Source: Prochlorococcus sp. AG-347-K18
Lineage (GTDB): Bacteria > Cyanobacteriota > Cyanobacteriia > PCC-6307 > Cyanobiaceae
Assembly: GCA_003281365.1 (NCBI GenBank)
Contig: QCCF01000003.1
Coordinates: 1 to 64,000, forward strand
DNA: 64,000 bases
Direction of reading: 5' to 3'
This document shows, piece by piece, positions 27,180-36,533 of this stretch (positions within the stretch are counted from its first letter, which is position 1; the number at the start of each line of letters is the position of its first letter). The position numbers and the translations under genes are program-made. The notes beneath the pieces are model-generated. The model searched no databases, had not been told where the DNA came from, and worked only from the letters and a program-made list of their open reading frames with translations.

Positions 27180-27192
27180 ATGATATTTTAAT

Positions 27193-27198
27193 AAGGAG
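27193..27198 (+). promoter_or_regulatory. Strong ribosome binding site
   Basis: AAGGAG seven bases upstream of the TTG at 27206. In a region where most genes lack a recognisable Shine-Dalgarno, this fixes TTG as the start of the dehydratase. Confidence 0.7.
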
Positions 27199-27205
27199 AA
27201 AAAAT

Positions 27206-29113
27206 TTGATAAAAGTTTCATCTATTCAAAAATACGCCCGGAATCTTAATCAAAGTACCAGATTATTAATGCTTATTTTTGCAGATGCCTTTTTAATTAT
27301 TTTTTCAATATGGTTTAGTTTTTATCTTCAAAATGGATTAATAGCAAGTAAATATTTTCTAAATTCCATTTGGTCTATACCTGTTGCACTATCGGTTGGT
27401 ATTCCACTATATATTTTTACAAATCAGTATAAAAGTCTTACAAGATCTTTTTCAAGTTTTTATTTATTCAAAATAGTTCTAAGAAATATTTACTTAATCA
27501 CAATACTATCAATATTCGAAGAATTCTCTAATGTAAATACAATAAACATTAATACATGGATAACAATATGGATTATATTAACTTCTCTTGAATGTTTATT
27601 GAGAGTAATAATAAGAGATTCAATATTCAAAATTATAAAACCTAAAAATAGTTCTCAACCTAGGGTATGTATCTATGGCGCTGGAGAAGCAGGAGTTCAA
27701 CTTGCTAAGGCCATTAATATGGAAAAAAGTCATGATATAAAAGCCTTTATTGATGATTCAAGTGATCTTTGGGGCCTTGAATTAAATGGAATTTCTATTC
27801 AACCTCCATATTATTTAGATCAGAATAAAGAGCAGATAGAGCAAATACTTTTAGCCTTGCCCTCAAATAGCAAATATAAAAATATTCAAATAGCTAAAAA
27901 ACTTACTGGCAAGGGTTTTAAAGTGCTGCAAATACCAACTCTTGCTGATATCGCCTCAGGTAAATCAAGTATTTCTAGTTTAAGAAGTATTGCTATTGAG
28001 GAAATTCTTGGTAGAGATATAGTTGAGGCTGATTCAAAGCTGATAAGTTCGTCAATTTTAAACTCAGTAGTTTTAGTTACTGGTGCAGGGGGTTCAATAG
28101 GCTCTGAACTTTGTAAAAAGATAATTTTTCAAAAACCATCACATCTGATCTTACTTGAAATAAGTGAACCAAGTTTATATCAAATTATTAATACACTAGA
28201 GGATATCAAAAATAATGATTTAAAGATTACATACATACTCGGATCAGCTAATGACAAAAATTTAATGCGTCAAATTTTTAAGAAATATAAATTAGATCTA
28301 ATTTTTCATGCTGCAGCTTACAAACATGTTCCTATTGTTGAAAATAATCCAATTGAAGGAATAAAAAATAATATTATTTCTACAAGAATAATTTGTGAAG
28401 AAGCAGAAAAAAATGATGTTAAAAAAGTTGTTCTAATTTCTACAGATAAAGCTGTAAGACCTACCAATGTAATGGGTTGTTCAAAAAGATTAGCAGAATT
28501 AATATTTAGTTCTTTTTCTGTTAAGGGATTCAAAAAAGAATTTAATGAAAATAATGAAAAACCCAAATTTATAATTGTAAGGTTTGGTAATGTACTTGAA
28601 TCCTCTGGATCTGTTATACCTCTATTTAAGAATCAAATATCAAAAGGAGGTCCTGTTACAGTAACTGACAAAAATATAATAAGATATTTCATGACTAAAA
28701 GTGAAGCAGCCGAACTAGTTATTCAAGCTGCTTTTATAGCAGAAGATGGTGACATTTGCCTTCTTGAAATGGGTGAGCCAGTTAGAATTTTTGATTTAGC
28801 TAAGCAAATGATTCAATTGAGCGGACTTACAATTAAAGATAAAAAAAATCCAGATGGAGATATCGAAATTATAACTACAGGACTGAGACCGGGCGAGAAA
28901 CTATATGAAGAATTACTTATAGATGCTTCCTCCAAAAAAACTATTCATCCATTAATTTATACCGCTAGTGAAAATTGTATCCCAAAAGATGAACTTATTC
29001 CTGAATTAAATAAATTAGAGAAACTATTAAAAAAGAAAGATCGTTCAAATTCGCTAAAGCTACTTTCGAAATTAATACCAGAATGGGAAATAGATAAAAT
29101 TCATGAATTATAA
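27206..29113 (+). CDS. UDP-HexNAc 4,6-dehydratase, membrane-anchored CapD/PglF/WbpM type
   Basis: 635 residues. Four or five N-terminal membrane helices (about 15-135), a first Rossmann domain (YGAGEAGVQLAKAI, about 155), then the catalytic SDR domain with VTGAGGSIGSELCKKI (about 290) and STDKAVRPTNVMGCSKRLAE near 412-431. As in PglF/WbpM the usual Tyr is Met (NVMGxxK). It converts UDP-GlcNAc to UDP-4-keto-6-deoxy-GlcNAc at the membrane, a precursor of bacillosamine, FucNAc or QuiNAc. TTG start with AAGGAG. Confidence 0.88.
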   Translation: MIKVSSIQKYARNLNQSTRLLMLIFADAFLIIFSIWFSFYLQNGLIASKYFLNSIWSIPVALSVGIPLYIFTNQYKSLTRSFSSFYLFKIVLRNIYLITILSIFEEFSNVNTININTWITIWIILTSLECLLRVIIRDSIFKIIKPKNSSQPRVCIYGAGEAGVQLAKAINMEKSHDIKAFIDDSSDLWGLELNGISIQPPYYLDQNKEQIEQILLALPSNSKYKNIQIAKKLTGKGFKVLQIPTLADIASGKSSISSLRSIAIEEILGRDIVEADSKLISSSILNSVVLVTGAGGSIGSELCKKIIFQKPSHLILLEISEPSLYQIINTLEDIKNNDLKITYILGSANDKNLMRQIFKKYKLDLIFHAAAYKHVPIVENNPIEGIKNNIISTRIICEEAEKNDVKKVVLISTDKAVRPTNVMGCSKRLAELIFSSFSVKGFKKEFNENNEKPKFIIVRFGNVLESSGSVIPLFKNQISKGGPVTVTDKNIIRYFMTKSEAAELVIQAAFIAEDGDICLLEMGEPVRIFDLAKQMIQLSGLTIKDKKNPDGDIEIITTGLRPGEKLYEELLIDASSKKTIHPLIYTASENCIPKDELIPELNKLEKLLKKKDRSNSLKLLSKLIPEWEIDKIHEL

Positions 29114-29438
29114 ACGGATTCAAATAATTTTATTGGATTAATTTTTAGTTCAAATTATTTATTATCAAAAGTTTCTATATGATTAAATTTATTACCACCA
29201 AAATAGGGAGTTAATGAAATCAATTTATAATAATTAAAATCGTATATTTAGAATTACGAATACAACATTTAATATCATTTTTATTTTTTTGATACTAAAT
29301 TTAAATTAATAAAAAATATAAATTAATAATTATCAATTAAAAGTATTTAAGAACTATTTTATTAATTATTGTTTATGAAATAAGATACTATATCCTCTAA
29401 CAATGATAATTTAAAATATAGAAAGCAGCTAATTTATA
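29114..29438 (+). other. 325-bp AT-rich intergenic gap
   Basis: Very AT-rich sequence without an ORF of note, a tRNA or a clear hairpin. A GATAAT at 29405-29410 could be a -10 element for galE, but no matching -35 is convincing. Confidence 0.4.
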
Positions 29439-30488
29439 ATGGAAACGATCTTAACTACGGGAGGTCTTGGTTACATAGGCAGTCACACCGCAATTTCTCT
29501 AATAAAAAATGGATTTAATGTTCTAATAATTGATTCCCTAAAAAATAGTAAGCAAAATACACTTAAGAATATAGAGAAGATTATCAAAAATGAAAAGGCT
29601 GAAAAAAAAGGGAAATTATTTTTCAGAAAGGGCGATTTAAGAAATGAATCTTGGCTAGAAAAAATATTTCAAGAATTTAAGGATGAAAATCATCCAATAA
29701 AATCAGTTATTCATTTTGCAGGCTTAAAATCAATCGGAGAATCTATAATTAAACCTTTGGAATATTGGGATAATAATATTAATTCAACCTTATGCCTTCT
29801 CTCAGTAATGTCTAAATTTAGTTGTTATAAATTGATATTTAGTAGTAGTGCAACAGTTTACAAAACGAATATTAAAAATAAAATTACTGAAAAAGATTTA
29901 TTAGATCCAATTAACCCATATGGTAATACTAAATTTTGCATCGAGAAAATCCTTGAAGACATTTTTAAAAGTGACAAAAAAAAATGGAAAATAGCATGCT
30001 TAAGATACTTTAATCCATGTGGAGCGCATCATTCTGGCCTAATAGGCGAAGATCCTTTAATAAATCATCTAAATATATTTCCTACACTTTTAAAAGTAAT
30101 TGAAAAAGAAATTGATAAATTACCCATTTATGGATCTGATTGGCCAACAAAGGATGGTACATGTATTAGAGATTATATTCATGTAATGGATCTCGCAGAA
30201 TCACATTTAGCATCACTAATATATATCTCACGCAATAAGCCCAACTTTATCCATCTGAATATTGGAACAGGAAAAGGAGTTAGTGTTTTAGAACTTATTA
30301 AAACCTTTAGTAAAGTTAATAAATGTATTGTTCCTTATTACTTTACTAATAGAAGACAAGGAGATGCTGCAATCGTTGTGGCTGATAATAAATTAGCTAT
30401 TAAAATTATCCCCTGGAAGCCTCAAAGAGATTTAAATGATATATGCCGAGACACTTGGTCTTGGTTTATAAATAATAATAAATCCTAA
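29439..30488 (+). CDS. galE: UDP-glucose/UDP-GlcNAc 4-epimerase
   Basis: 349 residues. TTGGLGYIGSHTAISL (NAD site), VIHFAGLKSIGES, SSSATVY with catalytic serine, YGNTKFCIE (Y-x3-K), LRYFNPCGAHHSGLIGEDP and DGTCIRDYIHVMDLA are all classic GalE signatures. It interconverts UDP-glucose and UDP-galactose (or the N-acetyl forms), supplying galactose-type donors for the glycan. Stands alone with AT-rich gaps on both sides. Confidence 0.93.
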   Translation: METILTTGGLGYIGSHTAISLIKNGFNVLIIDSLKNSKQNTLKNIEKIIKNEKAEKKGKLFFRKGDLRNESWLEKIFQEFKDENHPIKSVIHFAGLKSIGESIIKPLEYWDNNINSTLCLLSVMSKFSCYKLIFSSSATVYKTNIKNKITEKDLLDPINPYGNTKFCIEKILEDIFKSDKKKWKIACLRYFNPCGAHHSGLIGEDPLINHLNIFPTLLKVIEKEIDKLPIYGSDWPTKDGTCIRDYIHVMDLAESHLASLIYISRNKPNFIHLNIGTGKGVSVLELIKTFSKVNKCIVPYYFTNRRQGDAAIVVADNKLAIKIIPWKPQRDLNDICRDTWSWFINNNKS

Positions 30489-30750
30489 TAAGGACATTTT
30501 CTTAATTATGAAATCAAAAATATTTTTTGTTTGAAAAGTTTATAAAGGTTAACTTTATATATAATCTTTAGGATAAAAAATTTGTTAAAAAAATATTGCT
30601 TATATCTTTTTAAAACTTTTTGACCAATAATCAAAAAGTTGTGGAACATTTCTACTTTTGATACTATTGATTTTATTTTAAAAAATAACTTGCTTTTTTA
30701 TTCAAGAGAAAATTTAGACTCTAATTAATAATTTAAATTAGCGAGATATT

Positions 30751-31971
30751 TTAGTTTCTTAAATTAACCTTAATAGATTTTTTATATAAAAAATCTATTA
30801 AAGTAAAAGTCATTATTGGAGAGACAAGAATTGAATATCTTGGATCGCCAGCAAAAATTGAAGTTATTAATAAATAAAAAATTACGCTAGCTAGTATCGT
30901 TGCCTTAAATTGATTATTAAAAATAGACAAGAAAATACATAAATAAAAACTTGGTTTAAGTATTAACCAGTAATATAAGTTACTAATGAAATATGCAATA
31001 TGTAATTTTGTATCTGTGAAATAATTAAGTAAGAATCCATCACCTAAAGAAGCTTGTAATTTCTGTAACCAATTAATAAAAAAAGTAAAAGGTAATTTTG
31101 AAAAAAAGATTTTGAATATCTCTAGATAACTAAATTCAGATTGAAAGTTGATCTCCCTACCTAAAATTTTACTTAGTAATGCTAATGACTTTTGATCTCT
31201 TATTTCCGTAGGTAAACCTTGGACATAAGGAAATATTGCTTGCTTCCAAATAGGAAGAGGCCAACTTTTTATATATATAAAATAAGAAATTAGGTATACA
31301 AAAATAAATAAAGGTAAATATTTAAAATATTTATATAAATGTTTATTTCTTTTTAAAAATATGGATAAATAAAATGCTGCAATAACAAAAATTGCAGCAG
31401 GTCTTACAAGAAATGATAGAGACCATAATAAAGTGTTTAAAAATTTATTTTTAAAATTAACACAAAGACACAAGCAAATCCAAAATAGTAAAACTGAATT
31501 ACTCGAGACAGATAAAACGTCTTTTATAAAATAAATATTTAAAGAAAATAGGCATAATGTAATATCAACTAAAAAAGCATTTTCATATTTGCAAATATTA
31601 AATTTTATTGCAGCTTTTCTTAAAAAAATAAATATGAAAATTCCTATTAAATAACCTTCAAAAACTAAAAATAAATTTGATCTAATTACAAAATATGGAG
31701 CCAGGAAAATATATGTATAAATAGGTGGCGATTTCCATAAATTATATAAATCATTGATATAAATATTTTCTGATAAAAAATCCCTACAAAAACCCTCTTT
31801 TAAAAAATTAAATATTTCGGGAGTAAAATTACAAAAGCTTCTTGCATACCACTCATAATCAGCGATTTGATAACCTGCTTTTGCACCATATGAAAAAAAA
31901 TATAATAATGCCAAAGAAGTGAAAATAAAAAATGGCAGTATCCTTATGATCCTAAAATAATTGATTTTCAA
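30751..31971 (-). CDS. Polytopic membrane protein, GT-C-like
   Basis: 406 residues with about ten hydrophobic segments. A first periplasmic loop after helix 1 carries acidic residues (QIADYEWYARSF), the position of the catalytic D/E in GT-C glycosyltransferases, which use polyprenyl-phosphate sugars. The nearby DPM1-like GT2 (33.6 kb), which makes such donors, supports this. I cannot name a family; an unrelated membrane protein remains possible. It is on the opposite strand to galE and the PIG-L operon. Confidence 0.5.
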   Translation of the reverse strand: MKINYFRIIRILPFFIFTSLALLYFFSYGAKAGYQIADYEWYARSFCNFTPEIFNFLKEGFCRDFLSENIYINDLYNLWKSPPIYTYIFLAPYFVIRSNLFLVFEGYLIGIFIFIFLRKAAIKFNICKYENAFLVDITLCLFSLNIYFIKDVLSVSSNSVLLFWICLCLCVNFKNKFLNTLLWSLSFLVRPAAIFVIAAFYLSIFLKRNKHLYKYFKYLPLFIFVYLISYFIYIKSWPLPIWKQAIFPYVQGLPTEIRDQKSLALLSKILGREINFQSEFSYLEIFKIFFSKLPFTFFINWLQKLQASLGDGFLLNYFTDTKLHIAYFISNLYYWLILKPSFYLCIFLSIFNNQFKATILASVIFYLLITSIFAGDPRYSILVSPIMTFTLIDFLYKKSIKVNLRN

Positions 31972-32159
31972 GTCTTAAATTTAATTATTTGTTAATCTAT
32001 CATATATTTTAAATTTTATTAAAAATAGATTGTCAATCTACATTAACTATTAATCTATGATCTAACTAATAAATTTTATTTTTTATTTAATTAATAAATT
32101 CGGTAAAAAAATAATTTCGGAACCTAATATTTAGATAAGCTATAAAGTAATATAACTAA

Positions 32160-32894
32160 ATGAATATATTTAGTAAGAAAATATGTGTTATTTTACCGCA
32201 CTTAGATGATGAATTTGCCATAGCACCCTTAATAAAGAAATTAGTTAAGTTTAATGATTTTAAAGTTATATTTTGCACCGAGAGAAGACAAACCCCTTTA
32301 ATTAATCAGAACCGAAGAAGAAAAGAAAGTGAGTCTTCACTAAATTACCTTGGAATAAAATACAAAGATATTTTTTACCTAAATGATCACTTTTTAGTAG
32401 ATGACATGACTATTCATTTATCGAAAGCAATTATTTATGATTATTTATCTAAAATGAATAATTTCTTTAAGTTTGATATTATCTTCACCTTGAATCTGGA
32501 AGGAGGGCATCCAGATCATGATAGTTTATCTTTATTAGTAAATAAATTTTCTGAAAAAGAAAAAATTAAAGCTTATTATTTCCCCGCTTATAATTCTCGC
32601 AGAAACTTGATAATTTTTCCTTTTAGTATTTTAAGACCATTGCAATCACAAGAATATTTTTTTCAAAAAGAAATTATTAAACCTTTCTGCTGGATGGATT
32701 CAATATTTGTAGCATTTAATTATGTATCTGAATGGAAAGCAATGATAAAAATAATTCCTTTTATTATTTTAAAAATTTTAACTTCAAATTTTATTTTTTT
32801 CACTGAAAAGATTGAATTTGAATCAATTAATTGGGATAAATCCTTAACTTGCTCTAGATATAAGGTTGCTCCTGATTTAATTTTATTTAAGTAG
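32160..32894 (+). CDS. PIG-L (LmbE-like) family deacetylase
   Basis: 244 residues. The zinc-binding signature PHLDDE (13-18) and HPDHD (117-121) define the PIG-L/LmbE family, whose members remove N-acetyl groups from GlcNAc-containing substrates. First gene of a compact operon with a formyltransferase (5 bp downstream), GT2 and DUF2304 genes. The expected product is a free amino sugar, which the neighbouring formyltransferase could then modify. Confidence 0.82.
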   Translation: MNIFSKKICVILPHLDDEFAIAPLIKKLVKFNDFKVIFCTERRQTPLINQNRRRKESESSLNYLGIKYKDIFYLNDHFLVDDMTIHLSKAIIYDYLSKMNNFFKFDIIFTLNLEGGHPDHDSLSLLVNKFSEKEKIKAYYFPAYNSRRNLIIFPFSILRPLQSQEYFFQKEIIKPFCWMDSIFVAFNYVSEWKAMIKIIPFIILKILTSNFIFFTEKIEFESINWDKSLTCSRYKVAPDLILFK

Positions 32895-32899
32895 ATAAA

Positions 32900-33577
32900 A
32901 TGAAATTAAAGATTTTATATATTACCCAAAATAGTTTTTATTTTGTTCATAGGTTTTTTATTAAGTTTTTAGAAAAATCAGATGCAAAAGTCATTTTTGT
33001 TAAAGAAAAAAAAAGGGGTAAAATAAAAAAATACCGCGAAATAATTTATATCTTTGGATTAATAGACACTTTTAAGATCTTAGTTTATGAAATATTATGG
33101 CTGATTAAATTTTATAAAAGAAAGAGTAAATTAAACTTCATAAATTTGGATGATGATGTTTTAAATAAATTTCTTGAAAAAAAAGTTGATATCGATAGAT
33201 ATGATTTTGTCATTTCAATAGGTTGTCCTTGTAAAATCAATAATTTAATCCAGAAAAAATTTGGTGATAAATTATTAAACATCCATGGAGGGATTATTCC
33301 TTTTCAAACAGGTAGATTTTCTCCTCTAAAAGCAATCTTGAATAAAGATAAATTCATAGGAGCTACGATTCACAAGATTTCAGCAAATTTTGATGATGGT
33401 GAAATATTAAGCCAAGGTTTTAGTGAATTAGATTTTTCTACAAGCAAGTTATTAATTTATGATAAAGTTTTAATTATCTCATCTTCAATCCTTAACGATT
33501 TTTTATTAGGAAAATATCAAAAAATTCCCAATAAAATAAAAAATTATTTTATAAAAAAGTATTTAACAAGAAAATGA
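32900..33577 (+). CDS. Formyltransferase-family protein (sugar N-formyltransferase candidate)
   Basis: 225 residues. The catalytic triad of the formyl_trans_N fold is intact: N127 and H129 in NIHGG, and an aspartate (D165 or D166) in FDDGEILSQG. IPFQTGRFSPLKAI and FIGATIHKI match the loop around it. It should use 10-formyltetrahydrofolate to formylate an amine. It lacks the C-terminal domain of Met-tRNA formyltransferase, so a sugar substrate is likely. Its stop overlaps the GT2 start by 4 bp. Confidence 0.78.
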   Translation: MKLKILYITQNSFYFVHRFFIKFLEKSDAKVIFVKEKKRGKIKKYREIIYIFGLIDTFKILVYEILWLIKFYKRKSKLNFINLDDDVLNKFLEKKVDIDRYDFVISIGCPCKINNLIQKKFGDKLLNIHGGIIPFQTGRFSPLKAILNKDKFIGATIHKISANFDDGEILSQGFSELDFSTSKLLIYDKVLIISSSILNDFLLGKYQKIPNKIKNYFIKKYLTRK

Positions 33578-34266
33578 AACCCAATAAGAATCTTAATGAT
33601 GATGTTTTAATTTTAATCCCAGTATTAAATGAGGCCAAAAGTATTATTCCACTTATTCAGGATCTTAAAAATTTCTTCAACAATATACTAGTCGTAGATG
33701 ATGGCAGCTCCGATGGAACATCATTATTACTAAAAGAAAATAAAATAAATTCCATAACACATATTATTAATCTTGGTCAGGGGGCTGCCCTAGAAACTGG
33801 ATTAAATTATTTTATAAATTATAGTGATTTTAAATATGTAATTACCTTTGATGGAGATGGTCAGCATCAGGCGATCGATGCTCATAAATTAAACTTAGAA
33901 ATAAATAAGGGAAAACATAATGCCGTATTAGGATCAAGATTTATTTCAGAAGAATCTATTAAAAAAATACCTTTTTTAAAAAGAATAACTCTATATCTAG
34001 CAAGAATTTATGAAAGAGTTTTCTATGGTGTTAATTTATCAGATGCACATAATGGACTAAGAATATTGGAAAGAGACCTTGTTAAAAATATAATTTTACC
34101 AATCAAAAATTATGGAATGGATCATGCAACGGAATTATCAGCTAAAGTTTTTCATTCTAATTTAAAATTTATTGAATATCCCGTATTTATAAACTATAAA
34201 GGCAAAAAGTCCCAAAGCCCTATAAATGCTATAAATATCGTAATCAATAAAATTTTTTATCATTAA
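33574..34266 (+). CDS. Family 2 glycosyltransferase, DPM1/polyprenyl-phosphate type
   Basis: 230 residues. LILIPVLNEAKSIIPLIQDL, LVVDDGSSDGTSLLL, INLGQGAALETGLNY and ITFDGDGQHQ are the signatures of dolichol-phosphate-mannose-synthase-like GT2 enzymes. It would make a polyprenyl-phosphate sugar for a GT-C enzyme. There is no C-terminal membrane domain; DUF2304 (1-bp overlap) and GtrA next door may anchor it or flip its product. Confidence 0.85.
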   Translation: MKPNKNLNDDVLILIPVLNEAKSIIPLIQDLKNFFNNILVVDDGSSDGTSLLLKENKINSITHIINLGQGAALETGLNYFINYSDFKYVITFDGDGQHQAIDAHKLNLEINKGKHNAVLGSRFISEESIKKIPFLKRITLYLARIYERVFYGVNLSDAHNGLRILERDLVKNIILPIKNYGMDHATELSAKVFHSNLKFIEYPVFINYKGKKSQSPINAINIVINKIFYH

Positions 34267-34604
34267 TGTATCTTTACACAAAATTTATTTTTATTATCTT
34301 GATATGTTTTTCATATTCAGTTACTTACCTAATTTCAAATAATCGAAATCTTAAAGCTTTAAATAAAATATTTGTAATATTTTTGACTTCTCTGCTATTA
34401 CTAGCAATACTTTTTCAAGGTACAATTATGAGCACTATTGCTACATTAGTAGGAGTAGGCAGAGGTCCAGATGCAGTTTTATATTTATTTATTTATTTAA
34501 GTTTATCCATAAATTTTTTATTGGCTAAGAAAATAATAAATTTAGAGGAAAATATGAAGAAAGTGGTTCAAAAAATTTCATTTATAGATTATGAAAAAAT
34601 GTAG
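34266..34604 (+). CDS. DUF2304-family small membrane protein
   Basis: 112 residues, three transmembrane segments (about 4-24, 35-55, 70-90). The GVGRGPDAVLYLFIYLSL stretch is characteristic of DUF2304, a family commonly found beside polyprenyl-phosphate GT2 genes. Biochemical function unknown. It begins within the previous stop codon (TAATG) and its 3' end overlaps the convergent GtrA gene by 23 bp. Confidence 0.75.
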   Translation: MYLYTKFIFIILICFSYSVTYLISNNRNLKALNKIFVIFLTSLLLLAILFQGTIMSTIATLVGVGRGPDAVLYLFIYLSLSINFLLAKKIINLEENMKKVVQKISFIDYEKM

Positions 34605-35046
34605 TTTTTTTATCTTTCCATATAAGTTTTCTACATATACAAAAATTAAAAAAGAAACCAGATACTACCCCAAATAGAATTGAGAAAATTTTTTGGTTTG
34701 AAAAATTGAAAAAGACTGTAGATGCGAAAATATTTATAAATATAGTGATTGAGGAAACTATTAAAAATTTGATCATGCCTTTTATAAAATTGATACCTCT
34801 TAAGTTTTTATTTTTAAAAGTCAAAAGATTATTAAAGTAATAACCCCATAATGTACCTAATAAAATAGAGATCAAATTATTCAACGTAAAATTGAAATTG
34901 AGGAAATTATCTAACAAGAAAAATAAGAGAAATTGAAATAAAACTCCACTTAAGCCAACTAATCCAAATGAAATAAATTCTTTAGAACATAATTTAAAAC
35001 AGGCTAAATAAAATAATCTATTAATTTTTTCCCAAATGTAAAACAA
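34582..35046 (-). CDS. GtrA-family membrane protein
   Basis: 154 residues, four transmembrane helices. FISFGLVGLSGVLFQFLLFF and LGTLWGYYFNNLLTFKNK match GtrA, a family proposed to flip polyprenyl-phosphate-linked sugars for O-antigen or cell-wall decoration. The partner GT2 gene is on the opposite strand and convergent, overlapping through DUF2304. Confidence 0.82.
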   Translation of the reverse strand: MFYIWEKINRLFYLACFKLCSKEFISFGLVGLSGVLFQFLLFFLLDNFLNFNFTLNNLISILLGTLWGYYFNNLLTFKNKNLRGINFIKGMIKFLIVSSITIFINIFASTVFFNFSNQKIFSILFGVVSGFFFNFCICRKLIWKDKKTTFFHNL

Positions 35047-35213
35047 ATTTATAATAAGAAGCTGTCTAAATTTTAGATTATTTTTTAATAATATTCGATT
35101 CTGGAGTTGAAAAGATTAAATTAATCGAGAGTATAAAATATCATAATTCTTAAAAAATAGATATAACTTCATAGTTAATAATTGGAGTTTGCTTTAAAAA
35201 GCTAGTTCAAATT

Positions 35214-35528
35214 TTAACTTAACTTTGATTTTCCATAAATCCTCGCTTTTTCAATTCCTTTCTTAGCTAATATTGGAGTAATTACGTAACCAAGAGTTCT
35301 GGCATAGTCTTTTAATCTTGGCTCAAGATAATCAGGATTTAACGTTTTATAAATATATCCAAAAGAAAACCCTATCAAGAGATTACCAATAATTGCATAC
35401 ATCAAAGGAGTAATTGTTCTTCGAGTAATTGAATAGTAGATAAAGACAAAAGGAATAATGTGAGCAACTGCATATCCCCAGCCAGTATCTTTTTGTCTTT
35501 TTTTAAAGGCATCTTGTTTAGGAATCAT
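35214..35528 (-). CDS. Hypothetical membrane protein
   Basis: 104 residues from the ATG at 35528 (MIPKQDAFKKRQKDTGWGYA). A longer frame from a GTG at 35624 is rejected: it runs through the att-like duplication and repeat array and encodes low-quality sequence. Two or three hydrophobic segments (about 19-36 and 42-58) precede a basic tail. I do not recognise the family. It sits 19 bp outside the proposed left end of the mobile element. Confidence 0.5.
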   Translation of the reverse strand: MIPKQDAFKKRQKDTGWGYAVAHIIPFVFIYYSITRRTITPLMYAIIGNLLIGFSFGYIYKTLNPDYLEPRLKDYARTLGYVITPILAKKGIEKARIYGKSKLS

Positions 35529-35547
35529 AAGAAAAAATATTTTATTG

Positions 35548-35568
35548 ACGGAGAGGGTGTTAGTTGAG
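35548..35568. repeat. Left att-like site of cassette 1
   Basis: ACGGAGAGGGTG at 35548-35559 is identical over 12 bp to the tRNA-Ser 3' end at 39420-39431. It is followed by AGTTGAG at 35562-35568, which recurs at the same offset (+14) in the internal site at 36746. Confidence 0.6.
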
Positions 35569-35577
35569 ATGATTTCA

Positions 35578-35596
35578 TTAGACACTCTCAGACACT
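35578..35596. repeat. TCAGACACT-type repeat pair, left side of cassette 1
   Basis: TTAGACACTCTCAGACACT: two related octamers 10 bp apart. The same 19-bp unit recurs at 36613-36631 and 36705-36723, on the other side of the EcsC gene. Confidence 0.6.
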
Positions 35597-35625
35597 TGCT
35601 GGCACTAGTATTTTTGTAAATCACT

Positions 35626-35657
35626 AAAATTCCCCCAACATTTCCCCCAACACTTTT
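35626..35657. repeat. Double TCCCCCAACA repeat, left side of cassette 1
   Basis: TCCCCCAACA at 35631-35640 and 35643-35652 (12-bp period), inside a 32-bp stretch that is exactly repeated at 36549-36580. The first unit begins 83 bp from the att-like core at 35548. Confidence 0.75.
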
Positions 35658-35747
35658 TAGGCACTAATTTAGAAATATAGTAAGTTGTAATATAAGAGCA
35701 AAAAAGGTATCTTCCTGATTTCTCAAAATTTTTTTTAGAAATAAACG

Positions 35748-36464
35748 ATGAATTACTTCAAAGTAAATCAAAATTCGATGCCAAACGACAATGGAAATAT
35801 TAATTCGAATTTCAACGAAAATATTAATGACTTCTTTGATGTTATAGTTTCCAGAGCAGTTGAAGGATGGAATGCAGGTGCCTTTAAGTTTGAGTCGGCA
35901 GAGGTTTTATCAAAACATTATTTAAAAAAGTATAGAAAATATAATTATGATGAATTAATCGAAAAAGTTATTCAAAGTCAAGCAACTAGAAATTTTGGAG
36001 TTGGTTTTGCAACTAGTGTTGGAGGGTTTATAACATTACCACTACAACTCAGTGCAGGCATTGCAGGCAACTTGATAATTCAATCACGATTAGTTGCAAT
36101 TATTGCTTTGATAAGTGGTTTGGATGTGAATACTTATCAAACAAAAACTTTAATAAAACTATTAGTTATAGGATTACCAATAGAGCAAAGTCTAAGGAAT
36201 GTTGGATTAAAGTTTGGGAAAAAGATGCTTCTAAATCAACTAAATAAAATTCCTGCAAAAACACTTAGAGCAATAAATAAATTTTTGGGAGCAAAGATAA
36301 TTACAAAAGCAGGAAAAAAATCACTGACCTCGTTCGTTAAATTAGTTCCGATAATCGGAGCTATAATAGGTGGAATTATAGATTATATAGTTTGCATTAA
36401 TTTTGGCAAATACGCAGCAAGAGAATTAAAAAAGTGTATTCAAGAACAAAAGTTGCTTGCATAA
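35748..36464 (+). CDS. EcsC-family protein
   Basis: 238 residues. An N-terminal asparagine-rich segment is followed by a helical region with FGVGFATSVGGFITLPLQLS, then AGIAGNLIIQSRLVAIIALI (about 86-125), the glycine-rich core of the EcsC family, and a second hydrophobic hairpin VPIIGAIIGGIIDYIVCINF (about 205-225). EcsC proteins are membrane-associated; their biochemical role is unknown. It is the only gene of mobile cassette 1, bracketed by TCCCCCAACA and TCAGACACT repeats, which suggests it is cargo. Confidence 0.7.
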   Translation: MNYFKVNQNSMPNDNGNINSNFNENINDFFDVIVSRAVEGWNAGAFKFESAEVLSKHYLKKYRKYNYDELIEKVIQSQATRNFGVGFATSVGGFITLPLQLSAGIAGNLIIQSRLVAIIALISGLDVNTYQTKTLIKLLVIGLPIEQSLRNVGLKFGKKMLLNQLNKIPAKTLRAINKFLGAKIITKAGKKSLTSFVKLVPIIGAIIGGIIDYIVCINFGKYAARELKKCIQEQKLLA

Positions 36465-36533
36465 AATCATAAAATATAATCAAACTTTTTTATTTAAAAC
36501 TCGATAATATTAGTTACTAATCTTCTAACCCAT

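Noticed and set aside
35529-35624. N-terminal extension of the hypothetical membrane protein from a GTG at 35624
   Set aside because: The extension runs through the 12-bp att duplication and the TCAGACACT pair; the ATG at 35528 just outside the element is a better start.
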